64,000 nucleotides of DNA from Candidatus Babelota bacterium (lineage in GTDB: Bacteria; Babelota; Babeliae; Babelales; Vermiphilaceae): assembly GCA_029262615.1 (NCBI GenBank), contig JAJCZD010000003.1:1-64000 (forward strand), in the 5' to 3' direction. A model generated the notes under the pieces. It made no database searches. It was not told the origin of the DNA and saw nothing but the letters and a program-made list of their open reading frames with translations. Position numbers and translations under genes: made by a program. The stretch's first letter is position 1, and each line of letters opens with the position of its first letter. This document shows, one piece after another, positions 8,502 to 16,324 of the stretch.

Positions 8502-8857
8502 TTGTTTCTTGGTTTAATTTTCATTTGGAATTTTCCAAGATCTGGGTGAACACTTTTTTCATGTTCTGTGATTGCAAATGACCAGACAAGCTGTTGATTA
8601 CATTCTGGACATTTTGTAACTGGTTGTTCAATATGCTCTGCCCAAAAATGATTTTGCAGTTCTTCATTATTAGTACAGTTGACTAAACACATACAACAAG
8701 AAATAACAGACTTCTTGTCCAAGATACCCGGTTGTGATTCAGCAGAGGAATTTGCTCCAAAATCAACCGACAATAATTGGCCAAACAATCCTTCCAAATC
8801 CATTGCCACACCAGTCATAACAAATAGGAGTAATACTCCGTATCTTGTTTTTTTCAT
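8498..8857 (-). CDS. Exported protein with C2H2 zinc fingers
   Basis: 119 residues with a signal peptide ending MTGVA before MDLEGLFG. The C-terminal half has two zinc-finger-like units: C-x2-C ... H-x4-H starting CCMC (ending HFWAEH), and a cleaner CPEC-x12-H-x4-H (CPEC ... HEKSVH). C2H2 fingers are common in eukaryotes and rare in exported bacterial proteins. Two more exported finger proteins lie at 12640-13377 and 13578-13973. The start is set by an AAGGAAA site. Nucleic-acid or protein binding in the host is inference. Confidence 0.75.
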   Translation of the reverse strand: MKKTRYGVLLLFVMTGVAMDLEGLFGQLLSVDFGANSSAESQPGILDKKSVISCCMCLVNCTNNEELQNHFWAEHIEQPVTKCPECNQQLVWSFAITEHEKSVHPDLGKFQMKIKPRNN

Positions 8858-8954
8858 GATTTCCTTCTTTTTAAGAGGGCCCGCTTACTTACTCAATATG
8901 CCATTTTCAACAAGAATTACACTTATTTTATTTATTTTCAAATAGAAAATATGA

Positions 8955-8960
8955 TATACT
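8955..8960 (+). promoter_or_regulatory. Possible -10 box (TATACT)
   Basis: TATACT lies 26 bases before the small basic protein's ATG and just ahead of its GAGGAG ribosome site. No clear -35 box is visible, so this is weak. Confidence 0.3.
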
Positions 8961-8981
8961 GTGAAATAAGAGGAGAAAAGT

Positions 8982-9233
8982 ATGAAAAAGTATTTAATTT
9001 TAGGGATGTTGTGCCTAATGGCTACCCAGGCTCGAGTAATAGGAAGATCTGGTTCATCATCAATGCATCAGGCAATCCAACGAGCTCAGATTGACCGGAT
9101 TAGGCGAAGGAGGGCACGTTCAAGAGAATATAATTATCAAGAACAATACCAAACGAAAGAAAAAGTAACACAGGATAAGAAAAAAAAGCAAAGAACTCGG
9201 CCGCAAAAGAGAAAACATAATAACTTTCGCTAG
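8982..9233 (+). CDS. Small, very basic exported protein
   Basis: 83 residues. A signal peptide (LGMLCLMATQA) is followed by about 65 residues dominated by Arg, Lys and Gln, with clusters RIRRRRARSR and DKKKKQRTRPQKRKH. There is no recognised family. The clusters look like nucleic-acid-binding tails or bipartite nuclear-localisation signals, which would make sense for a protein delivered into a eukaryotic host, but this is inference from composition only. A strong GAGGAG ribosome site lies upstream. Confidence 0.7.
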   Translation: MKKYLILGMLCLMATQARVIGRSGSSSMHQAIQRAQIDRIRRRRARSREYNYQEQYQTKEKVTQDKKKKQRTRPQKRKHNNFR

Positions 9234-9297
9234 TAATTTTGTAATCTGTTTATTAGCCTTATCAATAAGTCATTAAAGATACTTAATTTGGAATAAA

Positions 9298-10212
9298 ATG
9301 CATCAGAGTGTGCTCGAAGTTATTGGTAATACGCCTCTAGTTAAGGTTAATTCAGGATTACCTGGTAACTTATTTGCAAAACTAGAATATTTAAATCCTG
9401 GTGGCAGCGTCAAAGATCGCACCGCCCTATTTATGATTGAACAAGCAGAAAAAGACGGAAAGCTAAAACCGGGTGGTACCTTAATTGATGCCTCCTCCGG
9501 TAACCATGGTATTGCAATTGCAATGATTGGTGCGCTCAAAGGTTATAATGTAATTATTACGGTCTCAGAAAAAAGCAGTGCAGAAAAAGTTAATGCCATC
9601 AAAGCATATGGTGCACAAGTGGTAGTGTGCCCAGCAACGGCCTTTTTAGATCATCCAGATAGTTATCACTCACAAGCTCAAAAAATTTTCTCTCAAACAC
9701 CAAACGCATTTATGCCAAATCAATATTACAACGTTAATAACTCACAAGGGCATTATTCATTTTTAGGACCGGAGATTTATAAACAAACTAATGGCAAGAT
9801 TACACACTTTTTTGCTGGTGCTGGCACTGGTGGCACCGTTTCTGGCGTTGGCAGATTTTTAAAAGAACAAAACCAAACCATACAAATTATTGCCGTAGAC
9901 TCAATAAACTCTTGGCATGCAACTGGTGGTTGCCCGAAACCATATAAAGTTGAAGGAATGGGTCTTGATTTTGAAACACCAGTATTTGATGAAACAGTAA
10001 TCGATGAAATCGCAACTGTTTCTGACGAGAATGCTATTGGCATGCTCAAAATATTGGCTTGTAAACATGGTATTCTTGCTGGCCCAAGTAGTGGTGCGGT
10101 AGCCTGGGCAGCACAAGATTATTTGCAAAAACACAAACCTGTGAATATGCTTGGTGTCATGATCTTTGGAGATTCTGGAAGAGCTTATTTAACTAAGGAA
10201 TTCTATGAATAA
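9298..10212 (+). CDS. PLP-dependent cysteine synthase / cystathionine beta-synthase family enzyme
   Basis: Fold-type II PLP enzyme that makes a beta-replacement on activated serine, giving cysteine or cystathionine. The PLP lysine is in NPGGSVKDR (about residues 37-45). The phosphate loop GTGGT is present, as is the substrate loop, here SSGNHG instead of the common TSGNTG. The C-terminal GDSGRAYLTKEF resembles the cystathionine beta-synthase catalytic core more than CysK. There is no CBS-pair regulatory domain (304 residues). It stands alone among exported proteins, with no serine acetyltransferase nearby. Its stop overlaps the next gene by 8 bases. Confidence 0.85.
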   Translation: MHQSVLEVIGNTPLVKVNSGLPGNLFAKLEYLNPGGSVKDRTALFMIEQAEKDGKLKPGGTLIDASSGNHGIAIAMIGALKGYNVIITVSEKSSAEKVNAIKAYGAQVVVCPATAFLDHPDSYHSQAQKIFSQTPNAFMPNQYYNVNNSQGHYSFLGPEIYKQTNGKITHFFAGAGTGGTVSGVGRFLKEQNQTIQIIAVDSINSWHATGGCPKPYKVEGMGLDFETPVFDETVIDEIATVSDENAIGMLKILACKHGILAGPSSGAVAWAAQDYLQKHKPVNMLGVMIFGDSGRAYLTKEFYE

Positions 10213-10507
10213 AAAATATTCTCTCTTGTTTGTCATTGCTTGTGCGCCAATTACTGCCATGAATACATTGGCACAAAGAAAAAATAGAACGCAAACAAAC
10301 CCACCAGAAAACATAAAAATTCAACCGACTAAGAAGAAAAAACAATTTACCTCCACCAGAACAAAAGAAGAACAAATACATAACAAAGAGATCTATGATT
10401 TTGGATATGATTGTGGTTGGTACGATGGGTGCTGTTTTGGAACCTTACTAACCACTGCAACCTCTGGGTTAGTCTTTACAACCGTTTATTTGCTTGAGGG
10501 ACTCTGA
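10205..10507 (+). CDS. Small exported protein with C-terminal membrane helix
   Basis: 100 residues with a signal peptide ending APITA before MNTLAQRK, a Lys/Thr/Gln-rich linker, a Tyr/Asp/Gly stretch (DFGYDCGWYDGCC) and a C-terminal hydrophobic segment. No family is recognised. The layout resembles 14032-14328 (signal peptide, short polar linker, Cys/Gly motif, one helix), so the two may be related. It starts inside the end of the cysteine-synthase-like gene. Confidence 0.65.
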   Translation: MNKKYSLLFVIACAPITAMNTLAQRKNRTQTNPPENIKIQPTKKKKQFTSTRTKEEQIHNKEIYDFGYDCGWYDGCCFGTLLTTATSGLVFTTVYLLEGL

Positions 10508-10636
10508 ATCTGGCAAGCAGAGAGTAAATAAACCCAATTATTTCTATTTGAACTCAAAATTACTGTTTTCCTTTATATTAGAGCATTTTTGTTGCGCTAT
10601 CCAGCCATTCTATGCCATAAAACTTGACTAATTTAT

Positions 10637-10663
10637 TTGCAAATGTAAAATAAACAGTATAAT
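10637..10663 (+). promoter_or_regulatory. Candidate sigma70 promoter for the F-box/ankyrin gene
   Basis: TTGCAA and TATAAT are separated by 15 bases, about 20 bases before a GGAGGT ribosome site and the ATG at 10685. The -10 box is a perfect match; the spacer is shorter than the usual 17. Confidence 0.55.
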
Positions 10664-10684
10664 CTAACTAGCTTGGAGGTTTAA

Positions 10685-12577
10685 ATGAAAAAAATATTTT
10701 TAGCTTTTCTTTTCTGTGCTTCATTTACTTTTACTATGGATACTCCATTAATAGAAAAAGTAAATGAGAAAACAAAATTATCATTTCAAAGGTTACCAGC
10801 TGAATTACAACTTTACATATTCAATCTTTTGGGTGATTCGCTTGATGAGAGTATTGCCGAGATTCAAAATGCACGTTTTGTATGCAGAGCTTGGAATAAT
10901 CTTATAAGTGGTAATCCAATAACAATAATTGAAGATCTGAAAACTCGGTATGGCAAGCACGAAATGATTGTATCTGCAAAATATGGATATCCTCGGGAAA
11001 TAAATTTTAGTGAAGGCCCTCTAAATGGTTCAATTCCTTTTAAACATGTATATAAATCTTGGAAAAAAGGGGGGAAAAAACTTAAAAAAATCTACTATAA
11101 ACACATAGGTACGAATATACTTAACGATTTTTCCAATCTATATGAACTAATCGATGAGGATCCACAACAAAAAATAGACAAGTATAAAACAAAGCTTGTT
11201 AATCAAATTGCCAAAGCGGATGTAAATTATCAATCAAAAAAAGGTCTAACAGCATTAATGGAGGCAGTACCTTTTGGAGATAGTGAACTTATCAAGCTTC
11301 TTTTGGATAATGGGGCCGATCCAAATTTGAAAGACAAAGATGGAATGACTGCTCTCATGCTTGCAGTTGCATTAGGGCAGGTGGAAGCCGCTGAGCTATT
11401 AATTCAATATGGTGCTAAAGTAAATATATCTCACTCAAAAATAGATGACGATTCAGAAAACAATTCCAAATGCAGAATGTATCCTTTAGGGTATGCTATC
11501 CTGAGTGACGCGACTGTGATTAGCGAAGCAATAAAAGAATTTGAAGATATCGCAGAAAATACCGAACATGAAGAGGATTTTCATCTTAATTTACCTGATG
11601 AAGTAACATTCACCCAAAGACAAGCTCAATTAGTAAAATTATTGTTGCAAAATGGTGCCAACCCACATGTAAAATTTTATAATGAGATTTCACCTTTACA
11701 TGCTTGTGCTTACAAGGGAAATTACGAAGCAATGGAGCACTTATTAGATTATGAAGCAAATCCAAATCCATCAGCCAAAATTTCTAAACCGCCTCTCATG
11801 TATGCTGCCAAATATGGTCATCTTGATTGCGTAAGATTGTTGCTTAAAGCTGGTGCAAGCCCGATAACCAAATATCTAAAAAAAGGCAATAAGACGGCAC
11901 TTGATTATGCAAGAGACAAAGGCCATAAAGATATTATTTCACTGTTAGAACCGATAACCAAAGAAGCAAAAAAGCAAGAACAATTTGAGAAAAATAAAAA
12001 GATAATGATGTCTGCATGGTTTGGAGATGAAACATCTAGTAGCAAATTTACACAAAAAGAAATAAGAAAAATCTCTGGTGAAAGATGGCATAGACCAACA
12101 TCTAACATTTCTGGGCTTATTGGCACTGCCGTGCAGGTAAGGACCCCTCCAGTTGCCGCTCCCCCTCAAGCACCTCCAGCTGTAGTTGCTCCGGTTCCAG
12201 CAATACCAATGGCACCCCCAGGAGCTCAATTAAGTATATTTCAAAAAATAAAAACTCATGCAAAAGTTTTAACTCCGATTGCTTTAGGAAGTGGTATTTT
12301 TGGCTTATCTTGTGGAAATTTGATTTCTTCTATATTGCATGGTAGTTATTCTGACCAGCTTATAAGCACCCCAATCTATTTGTTATCATTTTTACCCCAT
12401 ATCTATTTGGCAAGATACTCGCATTCACAGCAAACAACTAGCACTATTTCAGACATCGCAACAGCGGGAGCCTTAGTTTCTTTTGGTCTAGGATTTGCTG
12501 AAGGATTTTTAGATGGTAATTACTTCAGGACAACGCCAAAGGTCCAATTACCATCCCTGCTAGATTTTAAGACTTGA
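10685..12577 (+). CDS. Exported F-box and ankyrin-repeat protein with C-terminal membrane module
   Basis: 630 residues. A signal peptide (1-17) ends before MDTPLIEK. An F-box-like motif at 33-75 has LPAELQLYIFNLL and VCRAWNNLI, the hydrophobic and Trp positions that bind SKP1 in eukaryotes. Ankyrin repeats lie at about 186-250 (GLTALMEAV, DGMTALMLAV) and 312-425 (NEISPLHACA, KPPLMYAAK, NKTALDYAR). A Pro-rich linker (487-513) leads to a membrane module (515-612) that matches the small exported proteins at 3197-4117. F-box plus ankyrin is a known effector design for hijacking host ubiquitin ligases; the membrane module could anchor it. Start is fixed by GGAGGT. Confidence 0.85.
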   Translation: MKKIFLAFLFCASFTFTMDTPLIEKVNEKTKLSFQRLPAELQLYIFNLLGDSLDESIAEIQNARFVCRAWNNLISGNPITIIEDLKTRYGKHEMIVSAKYGYPREINFSEGPLNGSIPFKHVYKSWKKGGKKLKKIYYKHIGTNILNDFSNLYELIDEDPQQKIDKYKTKLVNQIAKADVNYQSKKGLTALMEAVPFGDSELIKLLLDNGADPNLKDKDGMTALMLAVALGQVEAAELLIQYGAKVNISHSKIDDDSENNSKCRMYPLGYAILSDATVISEAIKEFEDIAENTEHEEDFHLNLPDEVTFTQRQAQLVKLLLQNGANPHVKFYNEISPLHACAYKGNYEAMEHLLDYEANPNPSAKISKPPLMYAAKYGHLDCVRLLLKAGASPITKYLKKGNKTALDYARDKGHKDIISLLEPITKEAKKQEQFEKNKKIMMSAWFGDETSSSKFTQKEIRKISGERWHRPTSNISGLIGTAVQVRTPPVAAPPQAPPAVVAPVPAIPMAPPGAQLSIFQKIKTHAKVLTPIALGSGIFGLSCGNLISSILHGSYSDQLISTPIYLLSFLPHIYLARYSHSQQTTSTISDIATAGALVSFGLGFAEGFLDGNYFRTTPKVQLPSLLDFKT

Positions 12578-12613
12578 CAAATATATTTTCTAATATAAAT
12601 TAAAAGCTATAGA
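12574..12613 (+). promoter_or_regulatory. Candidate promoter region of the coiled-coil zinc-finger gene
   Basis: A perfect TTGACA (12574-12579) precedes the block TATAAATTAAAAGCTATAG. A closely similar block, TATAAAATAAAAGCTATAA, lies before the next zinc-finger gene at 13547. The spacing between -35 and -10 is short (14), so the exact boxes are uncertain. Confidence 0.4.
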
Positions 12614-12639
12614 TAACATTAATTTAGGAGGTTATATCT

Positions 12640-13377
12640 ATGAATATCTCAAAAATAACTCTATTGGCCCTTGCATTGGTAGGATTTTCTGCTTCTGCCA
12701 TGGATGCACCACAAATAGATCAAAAACAAAATTACAAAGTGATACTTGAGCAAGAACAACAAAAAGCCCAAGCTCGCCTTGTAGCGATTGCAAACCAATT
12801 AGAGTTGTACAAACAGAGAGAAAAACTAGCATCTCAATTACAAGCGTTAAACGCTCGAGTTGAGGAAGGTAAGCAAGAACTGGGTTTAACCAATGAGTAC
12901 TCACTACCTAAAACATCTCCTTCCTTGGATGATTTAGCATCGATAGCTGACGCAAAAAGAACCAAAGACCAAGAGAAGGAAAACCGATTAGATCAACACA
13001 GAAAGCAGGCTCTAGCAATACAAAATCCAATACGCAAAAAGAATAAAGTTAATACTAGTATTTCTTGCCCAAAGTGCAAAAAAACATATTATGGCGAACT
13101 TGCTTTAAGATCTTTAGGTAGACATATGGTAAATAAATACAGCAAACATTTAACCTGTAATCTTTGCGGACAACAAGAAAGAGACGCAACTAAAATGTAT
13201 AATCATATGATCGAATCGCATATTACTTTAAAATGTGAGTGTGACTTATTCTTCCTAAGCAAAGGAGAATACACTAAACACATTAAATCTTCTCATCTAG
13301 TTCCGGTACAACAAGAAGATGAAGTTGCAACTGATGATGAAGTTGCAACTGATGAAGATCCCACCTTTGTACTTTAA
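12640..13377 (+). CDS. Exported coiled-coil protein with three C2H2 zinc fingers
   Basis: 245 residues. The signal peptide ends SASA before MDAPQIDQ. Residues 30-90 are a Gln/Glu/Lys-rich coiled coil. The C-terminal half has three finger-like units: CPKC ... H-M-x6-H, CNLCGQQ ... HMIESH, and CECDLFF ... HIKSSH. The end is acidic, with an 18-base DNA repeat (DEVATDDEVATDED). AGGAGGT precedes the ATG, and an intrinsic terminator follows. The combination of a signal peptide and tandem C2H2 fingers suggests a protein that works outside the cell, probably in the host; the target is unknown. Confidence 0.8.
   Translation: MNISKITLLALALVGFSASAMDAPQIDQKQNYKVILEQEQQKAQARLVAIANQLELYKQREKLASQLQALNARVEEGKQELGLTNEYSLPKTSPSLDDLASIADAKRTKDQEKENRLDQHRKQALAIQNPIRKKNKVNTSISCPKCKKTYYGELALRSLGRHMVNKYSKHLTCNLCGQQERDATKMYNHMIESHITLKCECDLFFLSKGEYTKHIKSSHLVPVQQEDEVATDDEVATDEDPTFVL
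13318..13359 (+). repeat. Short coding repeat, 18-base unit
   Basis: The sequence GATGAAGTTGCAACT recurs 18 bases apart and encodes DEVAT twice in the acidic tail of the zinc-finger protein. Copy-number change by slippage would alter tail length. Confidence 0.7.
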
Positions 13378-13395
13378 TAAATATCTATCTTTTAA

Positions 13396-13425
13396 GGAGC
13401 CACAAAACGTGGCTCCTTTTTTTTT
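13396..13425 (+). terminator. Intrinsic terminator
   Basis: An 8-bp stem GGAGCCAC/GTGGCTCC with a 5-base loop is followed by nine T residues, 19 bases after the stop of the three-finger gene. This is a textbook Rho-independent terminator. Confidence 0.92.
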
Positions 13426-13525
13426 GCGCAATTTTATTTTTAAATACATAACTTCTTGCCACATAATGAGTTCACCTAATTTACAATGTAAAACAATGCA
13501 ATAAAAAATTATTTTTTCTCTTTTT

Positions 13526-13565
13526 TTGCTGGAAAGCCTTTATTAGTATAAAATAAAAGCTATAA
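13526..13565 (+). promoter_or_regulatory. Candidate promoter of the 13578 zinc-finger gene
   Basis: TTGCTG and TATAAA are 15 bases apart. The -10 region reads TATAAAATAAAAGCTATAA, nearly the same as the block before the 12640 gene, which suggests shared control of the two finger genes. Confidence 0.45.
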
Positions 13566-13577
13566 CTTAAGGAAACT

Positions 13578-13973
13578 ATGGCTATTTTAAAAATCATTCC
13601 TTTAACATTAATTCTTATTGCCTCTACCACATTTCCAATGGATCAAGAAGCAAATGATGTGATTCCTGTAGAAGAATTAGCAGTTTTATTACTTAGCTTT
13701 AATCCTGTTGAAAAAGTGGAATTAACCAAAATTGCAGAGGTAAAAACAAAACCATTACAAACAGAAAAAGTACGAACCCCATGCCCACACTGCAATCGAA
13801 ATTTTACTGTAAGAGGATTAACTCGTCATATAAGTAGTGCTCATCCATCTGTAAGTCCGAAAATTAAAAAAAAAATAAAATATAAATGTTATGGATGTCT
13901 ATTCCAATCTTGTAATAAGGTTGTTGTTGAAGAACATATGCAAAGAATGGATATGAAAAATTCAACAGTTTAA
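13578..13973 (+). CDS. Exported C2H2 zinc-finger protein
   Basis: 131 residues. The signal peptide ends TTFP before MDQEANDV. A canonical C2H2 finger follows: CPHCNRNFTVRGLTRHISSAH (C-x2-C-x12-H-x4-H) with the conserved Phe and Leu. A second unit (CYGC ... EEHMQRM) keeps two Cys and one His only, so it is decayed or non-classical. It is the most eukaryote-like of the three finger proteins here. AAGGAAA precedes the ATG. DNA or RNA binding is plausible; one good finger alone would bind weakly. Confidence 0.75.
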   Translation: MAILKIIPLTLILIASTTFPMDQEANDVIPVEELAVLLLSFNPVEKVELTKIAEVKTKPLQTEKVRTPCPHCNRNFTVRGLTRHISSAHPSVSPKIKKKIKYKCYGCLFQSCNKVVVEEHMQRMDMKNSTV

Positions 13974-14031
13974 GACTTTGCACAATTTTATTTTTACATT
14001 ACACTTAGGACGCAATTTCGAGGAAATAATT

Positions 14032-14328
14032 ATGAAAAAAGTACTCTTTATTTTATGCTTATCAGTACCATTAATAGCTATGGACCCAGCGAGTCAACCT
14101 GACTATGGCTCTATTCAACCACCTGCAGGTCTGCAAATGCCAAATCGTAACCAAACCACACCTTCTGAAAATTTAAAAAACTATGTTACTTCTACCCCGT
14201 TTAAGGAAGGTTGTTTATTTGGCTGCTGTGGTGGACTTGCTGGAGGATTTGTTATCGGAGCAGGAACAGTCTTTTCTATGGCCGCCCTTGTCATACTTAG
14301 CTCGCCAGAGCATGCACATTCTAATTAG
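14032..14328 (+). CDS. Small exported protein with Gly/Cys-rich C-terminal helix
   Basis: I place the start at MKKVLFIL because a GAGGAAA ribosome site lies just upstream; a longer frame from 13978 would lack a signal peptide at its N terminus. The signal peptide ends PLIA before MDPASQPD. A Pro/Asn-rich linker is followed by EGCLFGCCGG and one hydrophobic helix of Gly, Ala and Val. It resembles 10205-10507 in layout. Function is unknown. Confidence 0.65.
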   Translation: MKKVLFILCLSVPLIAMDPASQPDYGSIQPPAGLQMPNRNQTTPSENLKNYVTSTPFKEGCLFGCCGGLAGGFVIGAGTVFSMAALVILSSPEHAHSN

Positions 14329-14369
14329 TTGCATCATTTCTATTTGTAATTATATCATTTACTTACCTT

Positions 14370-14397
14370 TTGACAATACTATTTTTGCATATAATAC
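14370..14397 (+). promoter_or_regulatory. Candidate sigma70 promoter
   Basis: A perfect TTGACA (14370-14375) is followed by TATAAT (14390-14395, spacer 14) overlapping TAATAC (14392-14397, spacer 16). It lies about 45 bases before the start of the coiled-coil gene at 14442. Confidence 0.6.
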
Positions 14398-14441
14398 TAG
14401 AGATAACTAAGTGTTATAAAAAACACCAAATGGAGGTTTAT

Positions 14442-15173
14442 ATGGTTATCAAAAGGATTATTCCTACTTTTCTCGTATTATCATTTTTTGTAAGTAACTC
14501 AGTTATAGCTGGGCCAGAAAGTAGATTGCTTCCCTGGGTAATTACTAGTGTTATTACCTCAATCGGATCTGTGGGATATATGGTTGGTAGATCTACTCAA
14601 GAAGCAGCACCGCAAATAACCCAACAAGCAATTGAGCAAATTACAACTCGCGCAGCTACACAAGTTGAACAAGGTCCATCATTGATTGCACAAGCAGCCT
14701 CTTCTGGGTGGCAAGCAGCCAAAGCAATTGCACCATCATTACTTTCAAAGGAAGGTGTTGGTATTGCTGCTGGTATAGCTGCAAGTTCTGCTGCATGGTA
14801 TGGCTGGAGAAATAGAGCGGCGATAGCAGCAAATGGCAAAAAAATTATTGAAAACAATAGGTTGATACAAAGTTTGCGTACATACGTGGAACAGCAATTT
14901 ACAACAATAAAAGCTAAGCTTGATGAATTTCGGTCTGAATCAAGAGAACGAAATGAAGCGTCTACACAAAGACAACAAGAAATGCTCCAAAGACTATCTC
15001 GCTTGGAAGAAAGAGCTCAAACTCAAGCTGATAGCTTAGAGGCATTAAGTGGCATTGTTCAAGAAAACAATTCATTACTTCGCGAATTGCTCAATAGAAT
15101 ACCAACTGGTTGGATGGAACAATTACGCTCACGATTCTTTGGCAATACAAATACTACTAATCCAACTGAATAA
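14442..15173 (+). CDS. Exported coiled-coil protein with two hydrophobic segments
   Basis: The start at MVIKRIIPTF is preceded by GGAGGT; a longer frame from 14370 would run through the promoter. After a signal peptide ending SVIA there is one helix (WVITSVITSIGSVGYMV), an Ala/Gln-rich middle, a second Gly/Ala helix (GVGIAAGIAASSAAWYGW), then about 85 residues of strong coiled coil with Arg/Glu/Gln heptads (LQRLSRLEERAQTQADSLEAL). No family is recognised. It may be an envelope-anchored tether. An intrinsic terminator follows. Confidence 0.7.
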   Translation: MVIKRIIPTFLVLSFFVSNSVIAGPESRLLPWVITSVITSIGSVGYMVGRSTQEAAPQITQQAIEQITTRAATQVEQGPSLIAQAASSGWQAAKAIAPSLLSKEGVGIAAGIAASSAAWYGWRNRAAIAANGKKIIENNRLIQSLRTYVEQQFTTIKAKLDEFRSESRERNEASTQRQQEMLQRLSRLEERAQTQADSLEALSGIVQENNSLLRELLNRIPTGWMEQLRSRFFGNTNTTNPTE

Positions 15174-15182
15174 TAAATTCTA

Positions 15183-15210
15183 AGCTCGCATTTTGCGGGC
15201 TTTTATTTTA
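15183..15210 (+). terminator. Intrinsic terminator between convergent genes
   Basis: The stem AGCTCGCA/TGCGGGCT has one G-T pair, a TTT loop and a following TTTTATTTTA. It sits between the coiled-coil gene and the convergent gene ending at 15203. Confidence 0.75.
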
Positions 15211-16192
15211 TATACTGCATTAGTAATCGTAAATCCGTTGCTGCAGGACGACGTTCCTTCCAGGGAATCATAACCTTAGAATAGGCAACACTACTATCTG
15301 GTTCATCCTCGTAAGTTAAGGTGGTAGATTTATGAGACTTGTAGCCCATTTTTTGCAATATACTAATTGCTCTTTGAATATGAGTTCCACCTGCGAGTGC
15401 TACAACAACCGGTTCTTTGCTTTTGAGTGTTTCATGGATAAATTTGAAATCGAGCAATACACTATCAAAAGTAAGTAATCGCTTAATAAATGCACTACGT
15501 AATGAACTTTTAGTATGTTCGGTCAGATAAGAAGCAATATTCAACTTATGATCATAGCCCAAATTAAAATCTTTTGATTGCTTGAGTGCAGAAGCAATCC
15601 CCTTTTGATACAACTTTTCTAATTGTGGGCCATCCTTATATTGCTTTATCTGATCAATAGTATCATCAAGCTCCTTTTTCACCTGACCTACACAAATAGT
15701 ACAGGCTGGTTTGTATGAATAGGGATTCACGGTCGTATTTTTTAAAAGTCCCGCCACCGACAATACTCTATCATAACGGTACTCCAAATTAGTCGTTGAT
15801 ACGCCTAACTGCTTACACTCATTAGTAAAACCAGCAAGAATACCCGGTTTTGCGCGACGACTAAAATTGATACGTGCACTTTTGCCATTATGGTTCGCTG
15901 ATGCCAAGTCCTCTACCAACACTTTTGTCCGGGCTTTATCGCAACCAGCAAGCAATCTACTAATAAATTGCCGCTGGGGGGCATTAGCTTCATGAAATTT
16001 ATCATGAAAATCACTACACCCAATAAAATAAGAACAATTTTCTGGTATTGGGTCCCATTTAAGCAGTACAATATCAACCTGATAAATAAAACTTTTGGTT
16101 GATAAAAATAATAAAGCAAGTAAGAAAAAAAAGCCTTTTTGTCTCTCCACTCTACACCCAAACAACTTTTTGAAATTTATTACTTTTCTCAC
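15203..16192 (-). CDS. Exported or membrane-anchored protein of unknown function
   Basis: 329 residues; the first codon is GTG and the ribosome site is weak, so the start is uncertain. A basic N terminus leads into one hydrophobic segment (FFFLLALLFLSTKSF). The rest is globular: an N-terminal CSYFIGCSDFHDKFHEANAP, then KVLVEDLAS, a CxxC (CTICVGQ) in the middle, and near the end VVVALAGGTHIQRAISIL. The Gly-Gly-x-His strand is reminiscent of the TraB/Tiki-type metalloprotease-like fold, but I cannot confirm it. It is transcribed alone, toward the coiled-coil gene. Confidence 0.6.
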   Translation of the reverse strand: MRKVINFKKLFGCRVERQKGFFFLLALLFLSTKSFIYQVDIVLLKWDPIPENCSYFIGCSDFHDKFHEANAPQRQFISRLLAGCDKARTKVLVEDLASANHNGKSARINFSRRAKPGILAGFTNECKQLGVSTTNLEYRYDRVLSVAGLLKNTTVNPYSYKPACTICVGQVKKELDDTIDQIKQYKDGPQLEKLYQKGIASALKQSKDFNLGYDHKLNIASYLTEHTKSSLRSAFIKRLLTFDSVLLDFKFIHETLKSKEPVVVALAGGTHIQRAISILQKMGYKSHKSTTLTYEDEPDSSVAYSKVMIPWKERRPAATDLRLLMQYIK

Positions 16193-16302
16193 TATGATTA
16201 TATTTCAAAATGAAAATAAATTGCAACAGTTAATTTTACAAAGGCTTAAATAAAAGGGTTTTATATTATTTATTTTTTAACTGATTGTAATATTTTGGCA
16301 AA

Positions 16303-16324
16303 GGGGTACTAAAAAAAGTACCCC
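16303..16324. repeat. Perfect hairpin in intergenic region
   Basis: GGGGTACT/AGTACCCC is an 8-bp perfect stem with six A in the loop, between two minus-strand genes. Only a short T stretch follows on the minus strand, so termination after the GT4 gene is possible but not certain. Confidence 0.45.

Noticed and set aside
9298-10212. Threonine dehydratase because of the SSGNHG motif
   Set aside because: The rest of the protein, especially GGSVKDR and the C-terminal GDSGRAYLTKEF, fits the cysteine synthase/cystathionine beta-synthase group better.
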